Part shown: piece by piece, positions 33,509 through 42,055 of the stretch
How the letters are laid out: the number at the start of each line of letters is the position of its first letter
Numbering within the stretch: the first letter of the stretch is position 1
Assembly: GCF_051233475.1 (NCBI RefSeq)
Contig: NZ_JBKFGH010000002.1
Span: 248,001-312,000, forward strand
DNA: 64,000 nucleotides
Direction of reading: 5' to 3'
Source of the DNA: Bacillus_BU sp051233475
GTDB taxonomy: Bacteria; Bacillota; Bacilli; Bacillales; Cytobacillaceae
Translations under genes and position numbers: made by a program
Notes under the pieces: model-generated
Seen by the model: the letters and a program-made list of their open reading frames with translations, nothing else
Told to the model about the DNA's origin: nothing
The model's database searches: none

Positions 33509-34525
33509 TCACTTCGTTCTCATCAATAAATATAGAAAATACGGTACACTTACAATAGCTACGACAAGTCCTGCCGGTATCTCAGTTGGAGATAATAAAT
33601 TCTTGCCGATCGTATCGGCCAATACCAAGATGAGGGAACCGACCAGGGCCGCTGTTGGTACCAGCAGTTGATGTCTAGGTCCAACTAGACGACGGGCTAT
33701 ATGAGGGGAGATCAATCCTAGAAAGGCGATTCCTCCACCGCCTGCCACCCCAAGACCCGCTAAGGCCACGGCTAATAACAGGAGAATAATCCGCTCACGA
33801 TTCGCACTAATGCCGAGAGCCGTTGCAACAGGACTTCCTAAATTCATCACATTTAATATATGAGCTTTATAAAGAATATACGGAATTAAGATAAGGAACC
33901 ATGGCAAAAGCGCCCAAATATATTGCCATTGGGTTGCCCAAAGATCGCCCGATAACCAGACAAGTGCCTTAACAAAATCAATTGGATCAAGCCTTAACTG
34001 CAATGCAATTAATAAGCCGCCCAAACCTGCATTTACTCCAATTCCTACTAAAATCAACCTAATGGAATGGATCCCCCGTTTCCAGGACAGCACCATAATT
34101 AATCCACCAGTTAAGATAGCACCCAAAAACGCAAACAACGGCAACATATAGGCATGAAGAGCCGTTAGCCCACCGGTTGCAGTCTGAAATACAGTAATAT
34201 AAATGACAACAGCCAGTCCCGAACCGGCGTTAATGCCAAGAATACCGGGATCAGCCAACTCATTTCGGGTAATACTCTGCAAAATCGTTCCGGAAATGGC
34301 CATTCCTGCACCTATTAAAATAGCCAACACGATCGCAGGGAGACGAATTTGAAATAAAATTAATTCTAGTTTTGCCGAGCCGCTCCCAATAAAGGTTTGA
34401 AACACTTCGTTCGGTGAAATCGAAACAACCCCTAGATTCAAGCTAACCAAACAGGCAAGCAAAAGGAGCGACAGCAGGACAATGGTTGTCCACTTGAATT
34501 TACTACGCTGGCTGTCTATACCAAT
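33509..34525 (-). CDS. yfhA: FecCD-type siderophore permease (second subunit), apparent non-ATG start
   Basis: FecCD permease: RLPAIVLAILIGAGMAISGTILQSITRNELADPGILGINAGSGLAVV and FLGLISPHIARRLVGPRHQLLVPTAALVGS are the family motifs. From the internal TTG at 34462 the protein is 317 residues, lacking most of the first helix. The frame continues upstream to an in-frame TAG at 34526-34528, giving 338 residues including SKFKWTTIVLLSLLLLAC. AAAGGAG (34529-34535) is followed by ATT (3 nt) and ATA (9 nt, 34519-34517) in frame but no ATG/GTG/TTG. The start is therefore probably AUU or AUA. It overlaps the upstream permease gene by about 10 nt. Confidence 0.88.
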   Translation of the reverse strand: MGIDSQRSKFKWTTIVLLSLLLLACLVSLNLGVVSISPNEVFQTFIGSGSAKLELILFQIRLPAIVLAILIGAGMAISGTILQSITRNELADPGILGINAGSGLAVVIYITVFQTATGGLTALHAYMLPLFAFLGAILTGGLIMVLSWKRGIHSIRLILVGIGVNAGLGGLLIALQLRLDPIDFVKALVWLSGDLWATQWQYIWALLPWFLILIPYILYKAHILNVMNLGSPVATALGISANRERIILLLLAVALAGLGVAGGGGIAFLGLISPHIARRLVGPRHQLLVPTAALVGSLILVLADTIGKNLLSPTEIPAGLVVAIVSVPYFLYLLMRTK

Positions 34526-35553
34526 CTACTCCTTTCACTTCTTACCAAATATAGAAAAAACGGAACTCCAATAGCGGCAGTAATGACACCAATCGGGGTT
34601 TCATATGGAGGATTAATCATTCTCGCTCCAACATCCGCCAAAACAAGCAATAAACTGCCCAGTACTGCGGAAACAGGCAGCAAGTACCGATAATCCGGGC
34701 CAACCATCATTCTTGTAATGTGAGGCACAACCAGTCCAATAAAAGAAACCGTTCCGGAGATTGCAACGGAACTCCCTGTTAATAACAGCACCGTCATTAC
34801 ACTTAACGCATTTATTAAGCGGATGTTTATTCCTAACCCTTTCGTCACCTCTACACCAAGATTTAATAAGGTTAACGGACGAGCCAATATGAAAACGAGC
34901 GGAATCGAAACAAGAGCTACAATGGCAAGCATTTTAACTCCTGCCCAATCAGCACCGCCTAACCCGCCTGCATACCAAAAGCTTAACTCCTTGGCTACAT
35001 CAAAATGCATTGCAATAACAGAGGTCAGCGAACTTAAAAACATTCCAATTGCTACACCGGCTAAGGCTAATTTAACTGGTGCATTTCCACCCTTAGAAAT
35101 AGCCGCTAAAGAGAATACTAAAAGAACCGCTAATCCAGCCCCCATCATCGAAACGATGACCGAGCCAGTCGAAGTCAGTCCTGGAAAAAACACTAAAGTT
35201 ACCACTAACGCAAGTGCTGCTCCATAGGATACCCCAAGCAGAGAAGGTTCAGCGAGCGGATTCCGAGTAACCGCCTGCATAATGGCTCCTGAAAGGGAGA
35301 GAAAGGCACCCACCATTGCTGCCGTCAACGCGCGCGGCAAACGAATCTCATTAACAATTTGATGTTGGGTAGCTTCTGCGTTAAATTCAAACAAGGCCTG
35401 CCAAACAGTCGTTATTTTCAAAACAGTCGATCCATATATAAGTGATGCAGCCAGTGCACCTATTAATAAGATGACTCCGATTATTAAAATCAACCCGGTT
35501 CGGGCACCACGCCCTGATGGTGTAACCTCTTGCTGGATAGGATTTTTACCCAC
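34516..35553 (-). CDS. yfiZ: FecCD-type siderophore permease (first subunit)
   Basis: 345 residues and nine to ten membrane helices: IRLPRALTAAMVGAFLSLSGAIMQAVTRNPLAEPSLLGVSYGAALALV, and FIGLVVPHITRMMVGPDYRYLLPVSAVLGS. It forms the heterodimeric channel with the next gene. It is divergent from the binding protein gene and both face a Fur-box region (35588-35734). The layout binding protein, then divergent two permeases, matches yfiY-yfiZ-yfhA of B. subtilis, which takes up hydroxamate-carboxylate siderophores such as schizokinen. Confidence 0.93.
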   Translation of the reverse strand: MGKNPIQQEVTPSGRGARTGLILIIGVILLIGALAASLIYGSTVLKITTVWQALFEFNAEATQHQIVNEIRLPRALTAAMVGAFLSLSGAIMQAVTRNPLAEPSLLGVSYGAALALVVTLVFFPGLTSTGSVIVSMMGAGLAVLLVFSLAAISKGGNAPVKLALAGVAIGMFLSSLTSVIAMHFDVAKELSFWYAGGLGGADWAGVKMLAIVALVSIPLVFILARPLTLLNLGVEVTKGLGINIRLINALSVMTVLLLTGSSVAISGTVSFIGLVVPHITRMMVGPDYRYLLPVSAVLGSLLLVLADVGARMINPPYETPIGVITAAIGVPFFLYLVRSERSRLV

Positions 35554-35589
35554 CGATAATCAACCTTTCTAAAAAAACCTTACCAATAT

Positions 35590-35608
35590 AATGAGAATGA
35601 TTTTCATT
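35590..35608. promoter_or_regulatory. Fur box for the permease operon
   Basis: AATGAGAATGATTTTCATT matches the 19-bp Fur consensus GATAATGATAATCATTATC at about 14 positions and sits 37 nt upstream of the first permease gene. Confidence 0.75.
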
Positions 35609-35701
35609 GTATTTTGAGTATAAAAGTAACAACCGAATGTTTCAAGGTGTTTTCACTATATATAGTGTCGATAATTTGACAATATTTTTTCATAGAAATA
35701 G

Positions 35702-35734
35702 TTGACTACAATAGTGATAATGATTATCATTTTC
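35702..35734 (+). promoter_or_regulatory. Promoter and Fur box of the binding protein gene
   Basis: TTGACT (35702-35707), 17-nt spacer, TATCAT (35725-35730). The Fur box GATAATGATTATCATTTTC (35716-35734) covers the spacer and -10, so Fur-Fe would block polymerase directly. Confidence 0.85.
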
Positions 35735-35775
35735 GTTAGATGAATTAATTATAACCTTTAGGAGGCACCCTCATC

Positions 35776-36723
35776 ATGACTTTTCGAAATAAATATTTAA
35801 CTGTTATTGTTGGAATTCTGTTTGCTTTATTTTTAACGGCATGTGGAAACGATAATGCAAATAAAGAGGAAGAAAAAACTGCAGCAAAAGAGGTAACGGT
35901 AACGGATGCTATGGGGAAAGTAACCATCCCTGCTGACGTTAAACGCATTGTTGCTCCTTATTCAGAAGATGCACTTGTCGCTCTCGGTATTAAACCTGCT
36001 GCACAATGGTCGATTGGAACAACTGTCCTTGATTATTTACAAGAAGATTTAAAAGATGTTCCAACGATTGGCTGGGATTTACCATTAGAACAAACAATTG
36101 AAGCAAACCCAGACTTAATTGTATTTGGCTCTGCGGCAGCAATCCAAAATGGACAATATGAAGAATACAAAAAGATTGCTCCTGTTTACGTTTATAAAGA
36201 TGAAGTTGGGGCTGATTGGAGAAAACAACTTCAAGTAATGGGACAATTAGTTGGAAAAGAAGATATCGCGAAGACAAAATTAGCAGAATACGATAAAAAA
36301 GTAAAACAAGCCTCATCTGACATTAATGCAGCAATTGGAGATGAATCAGCGGCAATTATTTGGGTGATCGGTGAGCAATATTACCTTTTAGAAAATGGCC
36401 GCTTTGCTGCAAAAGTACTTTATGATGATTTAGGAGTAGCACAGCCAAAAATGATTCAAGCCTTACCAAAAGCTGAAGGTGCCGCTTGGCAGCCTATTTC
36501 GTTAGAATCATTAGCGGATCTTGATGCAAACCATCTTTTCCTTGCCAGCAAGGCAACTGAACCAGGGCTTGAAAAATTAAAACAAAGCACGATCTACCAA
36601 GGACTTACAGCTGTAAAAGCTGGAAATGTTTATGAAATGAAAGACCCAAGCAATTGGAACATTAACGGTCTAATCGCCAATGAACGCACCATCGACCTAA
36701 TCACCACCGCATTAACGAAGTAA
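35776..36723 (+). CDS. yfiY: Siderophore-binding lipoprotein (FecB/YfiY type)
   Basis: 315 residues. A signal peptide ends in the lipobox LTACGND (about residue 22). The mature part is a class III binding protein: VTVTDAMGKVTIPADVKRIVAPYSEDALVALGIKP at the N-terminus, LEQTIEANPDLIVFG, and WQPISLESLADLDANHLFLAS at the C-lobe. It presents ferric siderophore to the divergent permeases. AGGAGG about 11 nt before ATG. Fur box in its promoter. The stop codon lies in palindrome copy 11. Confidence 0.94.
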   Translation: MTFRNKYLTVIVGILFALFLTACGNDNANKEEEKTAAKEVTVTDAMGKVTIPADVKRIVAPYSEDALVALGIKPAAQWSIGTTVLDYLQEDLKDVPTIGWDLPLEQTIEANPDLIVFGSAAAIQNGQYEEYKKIAPVYVYKDEVGADWRKQLQVMGQLVGKEDIAKTKLAEYDKKVKQASSDINAAIGDESAAIIWVIGEQYYLLENGRFAAKVLYDDLGVAQPKMIQALPKAEGAAWQPISLESLADLDANHLFLASKATEPGLEKLKQSTIYQGLTAVKAGNVYEMKDPSNWNINGLIANERTIDLITTALTK

Positions 36724-36757
36724 CGCACTGGGGGACTTTCCCCCGCTGCTTTAACGC
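36721..36757. repeat. Degenerate intergenic palindrome (copy 11)
   Basis: The core CTGGGGGACTTTCCCCCG is kept, but one arm (GCTGCTTTAACGC) has lost its partner; the left side reads TAACGCA directly into the core. It looks like a copy with a deletion in one arm. It contains the yfiY stop codon. Confidence 0.8.
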
Positions 36758-36762
36758 AGAAA

Positions 36763-36798
36763 AGGTCCTGACATTTTAACAATGTCAGGACCTCTTTA
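36763..36798. terminator. Bidirectional terminator between yfiY and the DoxX gene
   Basis: AGGTCCTGACATT and AATGTCAGGACCT form a perfect 13-bp stem around TTAAC, with A-rich and T-rich flanks on both sides. Confidence 0.92.
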
Positions 36799-36801
36799 TT
36801 T

Positions 36802-37176
36802 CTACCAAGTCCAATTGGTGATGGATAATAACATGAGCGCTGCGGCTGCTAACGCAATGTTTTTCAAGAATTGATTTTTCTCTCCTGCCTTTGCCGTCTG
36901 ATCTTCGACGCTCCAGAAATTATGCATGGTAAATGCAGAAACAACAAGGAATACAACTAATAAATAAAGTCCCCACTCAACCCAGTATGCGGTAAGAATA
37001 CTTAATCCCCCAGCCAAAAGCATCAAACCCGTAACAATAACTGACAGCCCAGCAGCAGGAAGCCCCTTATAAGATGCATACTGCTTCATACCTTTGAATT
37101 GAAGAAAATGATTTAGTCCGGCAAAAGTGAAATAAAGACCAAACACTGCACGACCAATTAGCCAAAGCCAATCCAT
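36802..37176 (-). CDS. DoxX-family membrane protein
   Basis: 124 residues, four helices: RAVFGLYFTFAGLNHFLQFKGMKQYASYKGLPAAGLSVIVTGLMLLAGGLSIL matches DoxX. Family members are linked to thiosulfate or quinone redox chemistry or are of unknown role. RBS GGAAGGGTG before ATG. It shares a bidirectional terminator with yfiY. Nothing in the context shows its specific role. Confidence 0.85.
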   Translation of the reverse strand: MDWLWLIGRAVFGLYFTFAGLNHFLQFKGMKQYASYKGLPAAGLSVIVTGLMLLAGGLSILTAYWVEWGLYLLVVFLVVSAFTMHNFWSVEDQTAKAGEKNQFLKNIALAAAALMLLSITNWTW

Positions 37177-37267
37177 ACAGCAATCACCCTTCCTGAAAGG
37201 TTATGACTTACAGTATGAATATATTCGGCTCTTTGTCTAATATTCCAAATGTCGAGACAAGAATTTA

Positions 37268-37498
37268 CTAATCCTCATCCTTAATATCCAAATCCTCAGG
37301 AATCGGTTCATTCAGTATTTCTTCAACCAGTTTTTTATATTTTTCAACTTGCTTAAGATGGGTGTTAAATTGCTCTTTATAAATTAAAAATTGCTCCCCG
37401 TCGTGAATCGTGCGGATCTTTTTCTGCTGAATCAGGGTTTTTACCTGAGCTTCTGGCATATGTAAATATTCCGCGGTTTCTTTTATTGTTAGGTACAT
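37268..37498 (-). CDS. Small excisionase-type HTH protein
   Basis: 76 residues: MYLTIKETAEYLHMPEAQVKTLIQQKKIRTIHDGEQFLIYKEQFNTHLKQ is an excisionase/MerR-like winged helix (helix-turn-helix 17 type), followed by a short acidic helix and DEDIKDED-like end. No phage or integrase gene is nearby, so it is probably a chromosomal regulator or adaptor. AGGAT upstream of ATG. Confidence 0.78.
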   Translation of the reverse strand: MYLTIKETAEYLHMPEAQVKTLIQQKKIRTIHDGEQFLIYKEQFNTHLKQVEKYKKLVEEILNEPIPEDLDIKDED

Positions 37499-37621
37499 GG
37501 TTCCTATCCTTTCTATCTATAACTAATCCTTACTAGTTTTACTCAAAGAAATAACCTAAGTTTATATTATAAATAATCATGAAAAAATAAAAGTAGTTCA
37601 TCATTTAATCCTATCATCCAA

Positions 37622-37660
37622 ACAAAAAACTATCTGATCATTTGGTGCATCAGATAGTCC
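37622..37660 (-). terminator. Terminator of the glycerophosphodiesterase gene
   Basis: On the minus strand ACTATCTGAT/ATCAGATAGT form a 10-bp stem around GCACCAAATG, followed by TTTTTTG. Confidence 0.92.
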
Positions 37661-37691
37661 CAATAACAATTTTTCCTACTATATGTTCCTA

Positions 37692-40043
37692 TTATCGAAT
37701 CTCTACTTCAACCGGTTCCGAAACTAGATTCCACTCTTTGCCATGCATTTGGAAAGTATGGGCTACAAATACATTTACTTTTCCTGGTTCAAGTGCTTTG
37801 ATAGTATTTCCCTCCACAGCAACACTATTTTGGTCACCTGATACAAATAGTTTCGTTTCAATATTATCTTGCTTATCTTCTCGATAGTGTAAAAATGCCT
37901 TTGCCTGAATTGTTGCTGACTCCCCAACTTTTAAGTTCCGTTTTTTAATTGGCGTTTCAAGACGGATTGGTGCATCTGTTAACCATTGTGTATAATCTGT
38001 AATGGGTCCAATTAAGCCCTGTTGAAGCTGCTCCCCTAAGTGTTCTTCATTTCTAAATGTCCAATGGAGATTGATCATACCACGCTGACGCATATAGGTT
38101 ATAAACTCTTCCGATAAACTCCCATAGCTTGCATTTAGTGTTGCATTAACGATTGTTGCGTAGTTAAGTAATTTCTGTGCTTCTTTTAGCTTTCCATCTG
38201 TTGTTGATGGAACACCTGAAGAATACAGGTACCCAACACCAATTTGAGGATTTGTTTCATGTGATTTAACAACATCACCTATTTGGAAGCTTTGAGTGAG
38301 AACTTGATTTGTCATACCTTCCTCTTCAATTTCTTTTACAACCTGTTCGGCAATCCCGGCCTCTTTGATTTCAACAAGCAATACCACATCTTTCCCTTTA
38401 AAAGCTTGTAAATACTCGCGGAATGTCGGAACCTTTTCTCCGGCAAAATCAGCACCATATTTTATTCCAGCATCTAACTGACGGATTTGTTCCAAGGTTA
38501 GGCTTGATACTTTACCCGTTCCGTTTGTGGTACGATCCACTGTGTAATCATGCATAATCACAAGATGGCCGTCTTTTGTTCTTTGGACATCTGTTTCAAG
38601 TAAATCTGCACCAAGATCATATGCCTTTTGGAATCCAGCCATCGTATTTTCGGGTGCTAATGATGGAATACCTCGATGTGCGGCAACAATTGGACGCTGA
38701 ACAATTGTATTCTCCGGGTACTGTTTAAACGCACTAATTGTTGAATTCTCATCCCCGGCAATAATTCCATCAACACCTAAATGAATTAAAGCGTGGGCAT
38801 CACTTTCATTTTCTCCACCAATCCCCCAAACAGAAATGGTACGACTATGCAGATAATGAACTATTTCCGGTGTAATAAGCTTTTGGGGGATGACGGCAAC
38901 TTTACCGTTATTCCCATGAATGGAGAGTGCCAATTCTTCTAGATCATGTTTATTTAAAGACTCCTTTTTGTATAAAACAGACCCCCGAGCGCTTGGTATA
39001 CTTTCTTTTATTATTTTGATCATCTCAGCATTTGAAGAAAGGATATGGACATCTTGAAGAGTCTGTTTTTTTATTAATGATTCCAGAGCAGGGATGAGTT
39101 TTTCATCTTCAACTTGAAAAATCGGAATCATTTTTCCTCTAACCGCTTCGATTACTTCAGAAAGAGTGGTTCCCTTTACAAACAGTTCGCCTTGTACATT
39201 TCCTTCAATTGGTAAAATAATCGAAGAGATACCTTTATTACTCTTAATCTCTTCCACATTTTCAAAATTAGAAATAACAGTCGGAGCATTAACCATATTG
39301 GTTTCAGGTTGGTTGGCAAGGAATGCTTTAGAATTCTCCAAAGGAGGCAACAATTCCGAATTAGTAGTGACTTTTACATTATCAAATTGTACAGTTGCAC
39401 CTGAAGCCTGAAATCCCACATCTCCTTTTATCCATTTTGAAGCTAAATCCGTATCTACCACCAGTTGGCCATTAACAAATTGCTGGACACGGTTTTCTTT
39501 TGTGATAATTTTCAAATGATAACTTTTATTGAACTGAAATGGCTCAAAATAAAAAGTCTTTTCAGGCACTTCCCATTGATTTCGTTCATTACGAATCGCA
39601 AATTCTAATCCATTTAAAGCATTTGTCCCCCTTCTAACTGCAAATTGATAATAGGGGTAATTTTCGGATTGCACACGATACATCATAGAAGCCCAACGAG
39701 TATCTTCGACAGCAGAAAGAAAGGTCATATCTGCCTCAAAAACATAGTCGCCAGCCCCTTCTTCTAAGGGAATAATGACACGGCTAGGTTTTGAAGTTGC
39801 AGGGGAGGTCAACAGTAGTTTCCCTTCCTTCGCCATAGCTTGTCCTTCAATCAGTTTCCATCCATTTGGTAATGCTTGTCCATTCAATTGATCAAAGTTT
39901 TCTTCAATTAGAACCCTTTCTTGCGTACTAGCATGAACCGTTGTGCTCACTATTTGTGGGACAGAGCCCATACCGAGGGCGATCATACTTGTGATTACAA
40001 TTGGAGTAATTTTTCTTCCCCGTTTTTTCAATTGCTCTTTCAT
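37692..40043 (-). CDS. Secreted glycerophosphodiester phosphodiesterase with LamG-like and degenerate GDPD domains
   Basis: 783 residues from ATG 40043 (GGTGGAGG upstream; the 40130 frame start is longer). Signal peptide at 1-38 ends at HAS. Residues about 40-220 are a concanavalin-like beta domain (NFDQLNGQALPNGWKLIEGQ...VQFDNVKV). Residues about 240-435 look like a GDPD barrel without catalytic residues, ending VWGIGGENESDAHALIHLGVDGIIAGDENS. Residues about 445-690 form the active GDPD: VAAHRGIPSLAPENTMAGF, DLLETDVQRTKDGHLVIMHDYTVDRTT supply the His, Arg, Glu, Asp and His of the active site. A short beta domain follows. It probably degrades teichoic acid or phospholipid glycerophosphodiesters outside the cell. 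Confidence 0.88.
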   Translation of the reverse strand: MKEQLKKRGRKITPIVITSMIALGMGSVPQIVSTTVHASTQERVLIEENFDQLNGQALPNGWKLIEGQAMAKEGKLLLTSPATSKPSRVIIPLEEGAGDYVFEADMTFLSAVEDTRWASMMYRVQSENYPYYQFAVRRGTNALNGLEFAIRNERNQWEVPEKTFYFEPFQFNKSYHLKIITKENRVQQFVNGQLVVDTDLASKWIKGDVGFQASGATVQFDNVKVTTNSELLPPLENSKAFLANQPETNMVNAPTVISNFENVEEIKSNKGISSIILPIEGNVQGELFVKGTTLSEVIEAVRGKMIPIFQVEDEKLIPALESLIKKQTLQDVHILSSNAEMIKIIKESIPSARGSVLYKKESLNKHDLEELALSIHGNNGKVAVIPQKLITPEIVHYLHSRTISVWGIGGENESDAHALIHLGVDGIIAGDENSTISAFKQYPENTIVQRPIVAAHRGIPSLAPENTMAGFQKAYDLGADLLETDVQRTKDGHLVIMHDYTVDRTTNGTGKVSSLTLEQIRQLDAGIKYGADFAGEKVPTFREYLQAFKGKDVVLLVEIKEAGIAEQVVKEIEEEGMTNQVLTQSFQIGDVVKSHETNPQIGVGYLYSSGVPSTTDGKLKEAQKLLNYATIVNATLNASYGSLSEEFITYMRQRGMINLHWTFRNEEHLGEQLQQGLIGPITDYTQWLTDAPIRLETPIKKRNLKVGESATIQAKAFLHYREDKQDNIETKLFVSGDQNSVAVEGNTIKALEPGKVNVFVAHTFQMHGKEWNLVSEPVEVEIR

Positions 40044-40204
40044 TAAACCTCCACCTACCTTTTCAAATTTATAAGTTATATTGTTGCAAAGGAAGGTAAA
40101 GAGAATATTAAGTTCATCTAAATATTTCAAAGTTCACGAAAATTAATTCATTTTAACTATAATCATTTAATAGAATTGACCTATATAAAAGATCTGATAG
40201 ACGT

Positions 40205-40236
40205 AAAAAAAGGATGGGATACTGGCTCCAATCCTC
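40205..40236 (-). terminator. Terminator at the end of the mad locus
   Basis: On the minus strand AGGATTGGAGCC...ATCCCATCCT folds into an imperfect stem followed by TTTTTTTACG, 38 nt after the mdcB stop. Confidence 0.7.
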
Positions 40237-40273
40237 TTTGTTCTGTATTGTATATTTTATAACTCTTAAACTC

Positions 40274-41170
40274 CTATAGTATAGAAACAGGAAATTGATT
40301 TTCTTCGATTAAATAAGATCCTATCGTAATGGAAACTAAGTCGGCAGAGCCTCCAGGACTGATACGAGATTGAATAAATTCTTTATCTAATCTACTAATT
40401 GCAGCTAATCCCTCTTTTGTAAATACACTTCCAAGATTCAGTATTTCTTTTGACTTACTTTGAACTTCTCTAAGCATTTCTTGGTTTGTTCTCCATAAAA
40501 TTGTTGTATCTTCCACGCAGGTCATTAAGGAAATTAACGTATGGATAATGGAGAAATTTAAATCAATCCCCATCTCAATTGCTTCACGAAAAGCGGGTAA
40601 ACCGGCATTTCTGACTGAAGGAAATCCATCTTCTACCTCGCCCCTTATCCCTCTGGCTTTGTATTTAAGAAATAATTGCTCACCAGCGGTTAATTTCCTG
40701 CTCTTCGCATCCATATTTTCAAGTTCTCGCTGGACAATTCCGCTTGTCATAGCTGAGACTACATCAAATATTTTTTCCGCTTCTAACTTTTGGGTAGTCC
40801 TTGATAAATACCCTGCAGCACCGCAAAAAAGACCTGATGAAAACAATACTCCTCTTTGAGTATTTACCCCTTTTGTTCCGAAAAGTAACTGCTCCTCACC
40901 TTGAACACCAATATTACGGATAGCCTTCAAAAGTTCAGATAATTCCCCATTATGATCAATCCCAGCTTGAGCGCACATGAAAAATGCAGGCGCGACTGAA
41001 GCACTGCCAACCATAAAAGTTAAAATGTTCATGTCGTTATGGGCACCATTTGATCTTGATGTAACTAAGCCGGGTTTTGGGTATGAACTAACTTCAAGAA
41101 GGATAGCTTTTAAAAAAGCCTCGCCAATCTTCCATGCTTCAGAACTAATGTCCATTTTCTGATATACCAT
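40274..41170 (-). CDS. mdcB: Triphosphoribosyl-dephospho-CoA synthase (MdcB/CitG)
   Basis: 298 residues with the CitG signatures LEVSSYPKPGLVTSRSNGAHNDMNILTF and TAGEQLFLKYKARGIRGEVEDGFPSVRNAGLP and C-terminal SRISPGGSADLVSITI. It makes the prosthetic group precursor of malonate decarboxylase ACP from ATP and dephospho-CoA. It is the last gene of the mad locus, separated from madM by a terminator-like hairpin, so its level may be lower than that of the decarboxylase genes. Confidence 0.9.
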   Translation of the reverse strand: MVYQKMDISSEAWKIGEAFLKAILLEVSSYPKPGLVTSRSNGAHNDMNILTFMVGSASVAPAFFMCAQAGIDHNGELSELLKAIRNIGVQGEEQLLFGTKGVNTQRGVLFSSGLFCGAAGYLSRTTQKLEAEKIFDVVSAMTSGIVQRELENMDAKSRKLTAGEQLFLKYKARGIRGEVEDGFPSVRNAGLPAFREAIEMGIDLNFSIIHTLISLMTCVEDTTILWRTNQEMLREVQSKSKEILNLGSVFTKEGLAAISRLDKEFIQSRISPGGSADLVSITIGSYLIEENQFPVSIL

Positions 41171-41191
41171 TGTTGATGTCTCCCTAGATAG

Positions 41192-41253
41192 AAAAAACCC
41201 TCATTGATACATACTTGATAATGATAAAAGAAGTAAATGTTCAAATGAGGGCT
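41192..41253 (-). terminator. Terminator-like hairpin between madM and mdcB
   Basis: On the minus strand GCCCTCATTTGAACAT...ATGTATCAATGAGGGT followed by TTTTTTC. The stem is long and imperfect with a large AT-rich loop. It probably gives partial termination before mdcB. Confidence 0.75.
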
Positions 41254-41290
41254 TTCATATGTTTAATGATTAATAGACTTTAAAAATATA

Positions 41291-42055
41291 TTATCCTAAA
41301 ATAGCTTTTGTAACTAAGAAAAGGACAGAAGGTGCTAATAAACATCCCAATCCTGTAAAGAACGTTGCGGTCATTGCCCCATAAGGTACTAGTTTAGGAT
41401 CTGTTGCAGCAAGACCTGCAGATACGCCACTTGTTGTTCCCATTAATCCGCCAAAAACCATTGCAGATCTAGGGTTATTTAATCCAACAAATTTTGCCAC
41501 AAACGGTGTTCCTACCATTACTAAAATAGACTTAACTACCCCTGCAGCAATACTTAATGCAATGACTTCCGAACTTGCTCCAACCGCAGCCCCGGTGACA
41601 GGTCCTACAATGAAAGTTACTGCACCTGCTCCAATTGTAGCAACACTAGCAGCGTCGGAATAACCAAATGCTAATGCTACAATTGCTCCGATTATAAAAG
41701 ATAAAATTACACCAATAAACAAAGATAAAATTCCTGGAAGACCAGCCTTTTTAATTTCATCAAAATCAGCTCCAAATGCTGTTGCCGTAATCGCAAAATC
41801 ACGCAGCATCGAACCACCTAAAAGACCCATCCCTGAAAACATAGCAATATCGGAAATTCCCTTATCGCCACCGGTTACAATTCCACCAATATAGGCAAGG
41901 ATTAGCCCAAAAATAATGGCAATAGCCGAACCGTGTATTCTGCCCTTAGTCAAATTTTTTGATAAAAAATAAGAAAAGTACATGGTAATCCCGACAATAG
42001 CAAAACTCATTACTAGACCATTCTTTACAAATATGGCACTTGCAATATCAAGCAT
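41291..42055 (-). CDS. madM: Malonate transporter subunit MadM
   Basis: 254 residues, about eight to nine helices, with GISDIAMFSGMGLLGGSMLRDFAITATAFGADFDEIKKAG and MVFGGLMGTTSGVSAGLAATDPKLVPYG, the MadM pattern. MadL and MadM together form an electroneutral malonate/Na+ importer in Malonomonas. It overlaps madL by 8 nt, indicating coupled translation. Confidence 0.92.
   Translation of the reverse strand: MLDIASAIFVKNGLVMSFAIVGITMYFSYFLSKNLTKGRIHGSAIAIIFGLILAYIGGIVTGGDKGISDIAMFSGMGLLGGSMLRDFAITATAFGADFDEIKKAGLPGILSLFIGVILSFIIGAIVALAFGYSDAASVATIGAGAVTFIVGPVTGAAVGASSEVIALSIAAGVVKSILVMVGTPFVAKFVGLNNPRSAMVFGGLMGTTSGVSAGLAATDPKLVPYGAMTATFFTGLGCLLAPSVLFLVTKAILG

Noticed and set aside
37268..37498. 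Phage excisionase as sign of a prophage
   Set aside because: Only an isolated excisionase-type HTH protein is present; no integrase, attachment site or phage gene is near.
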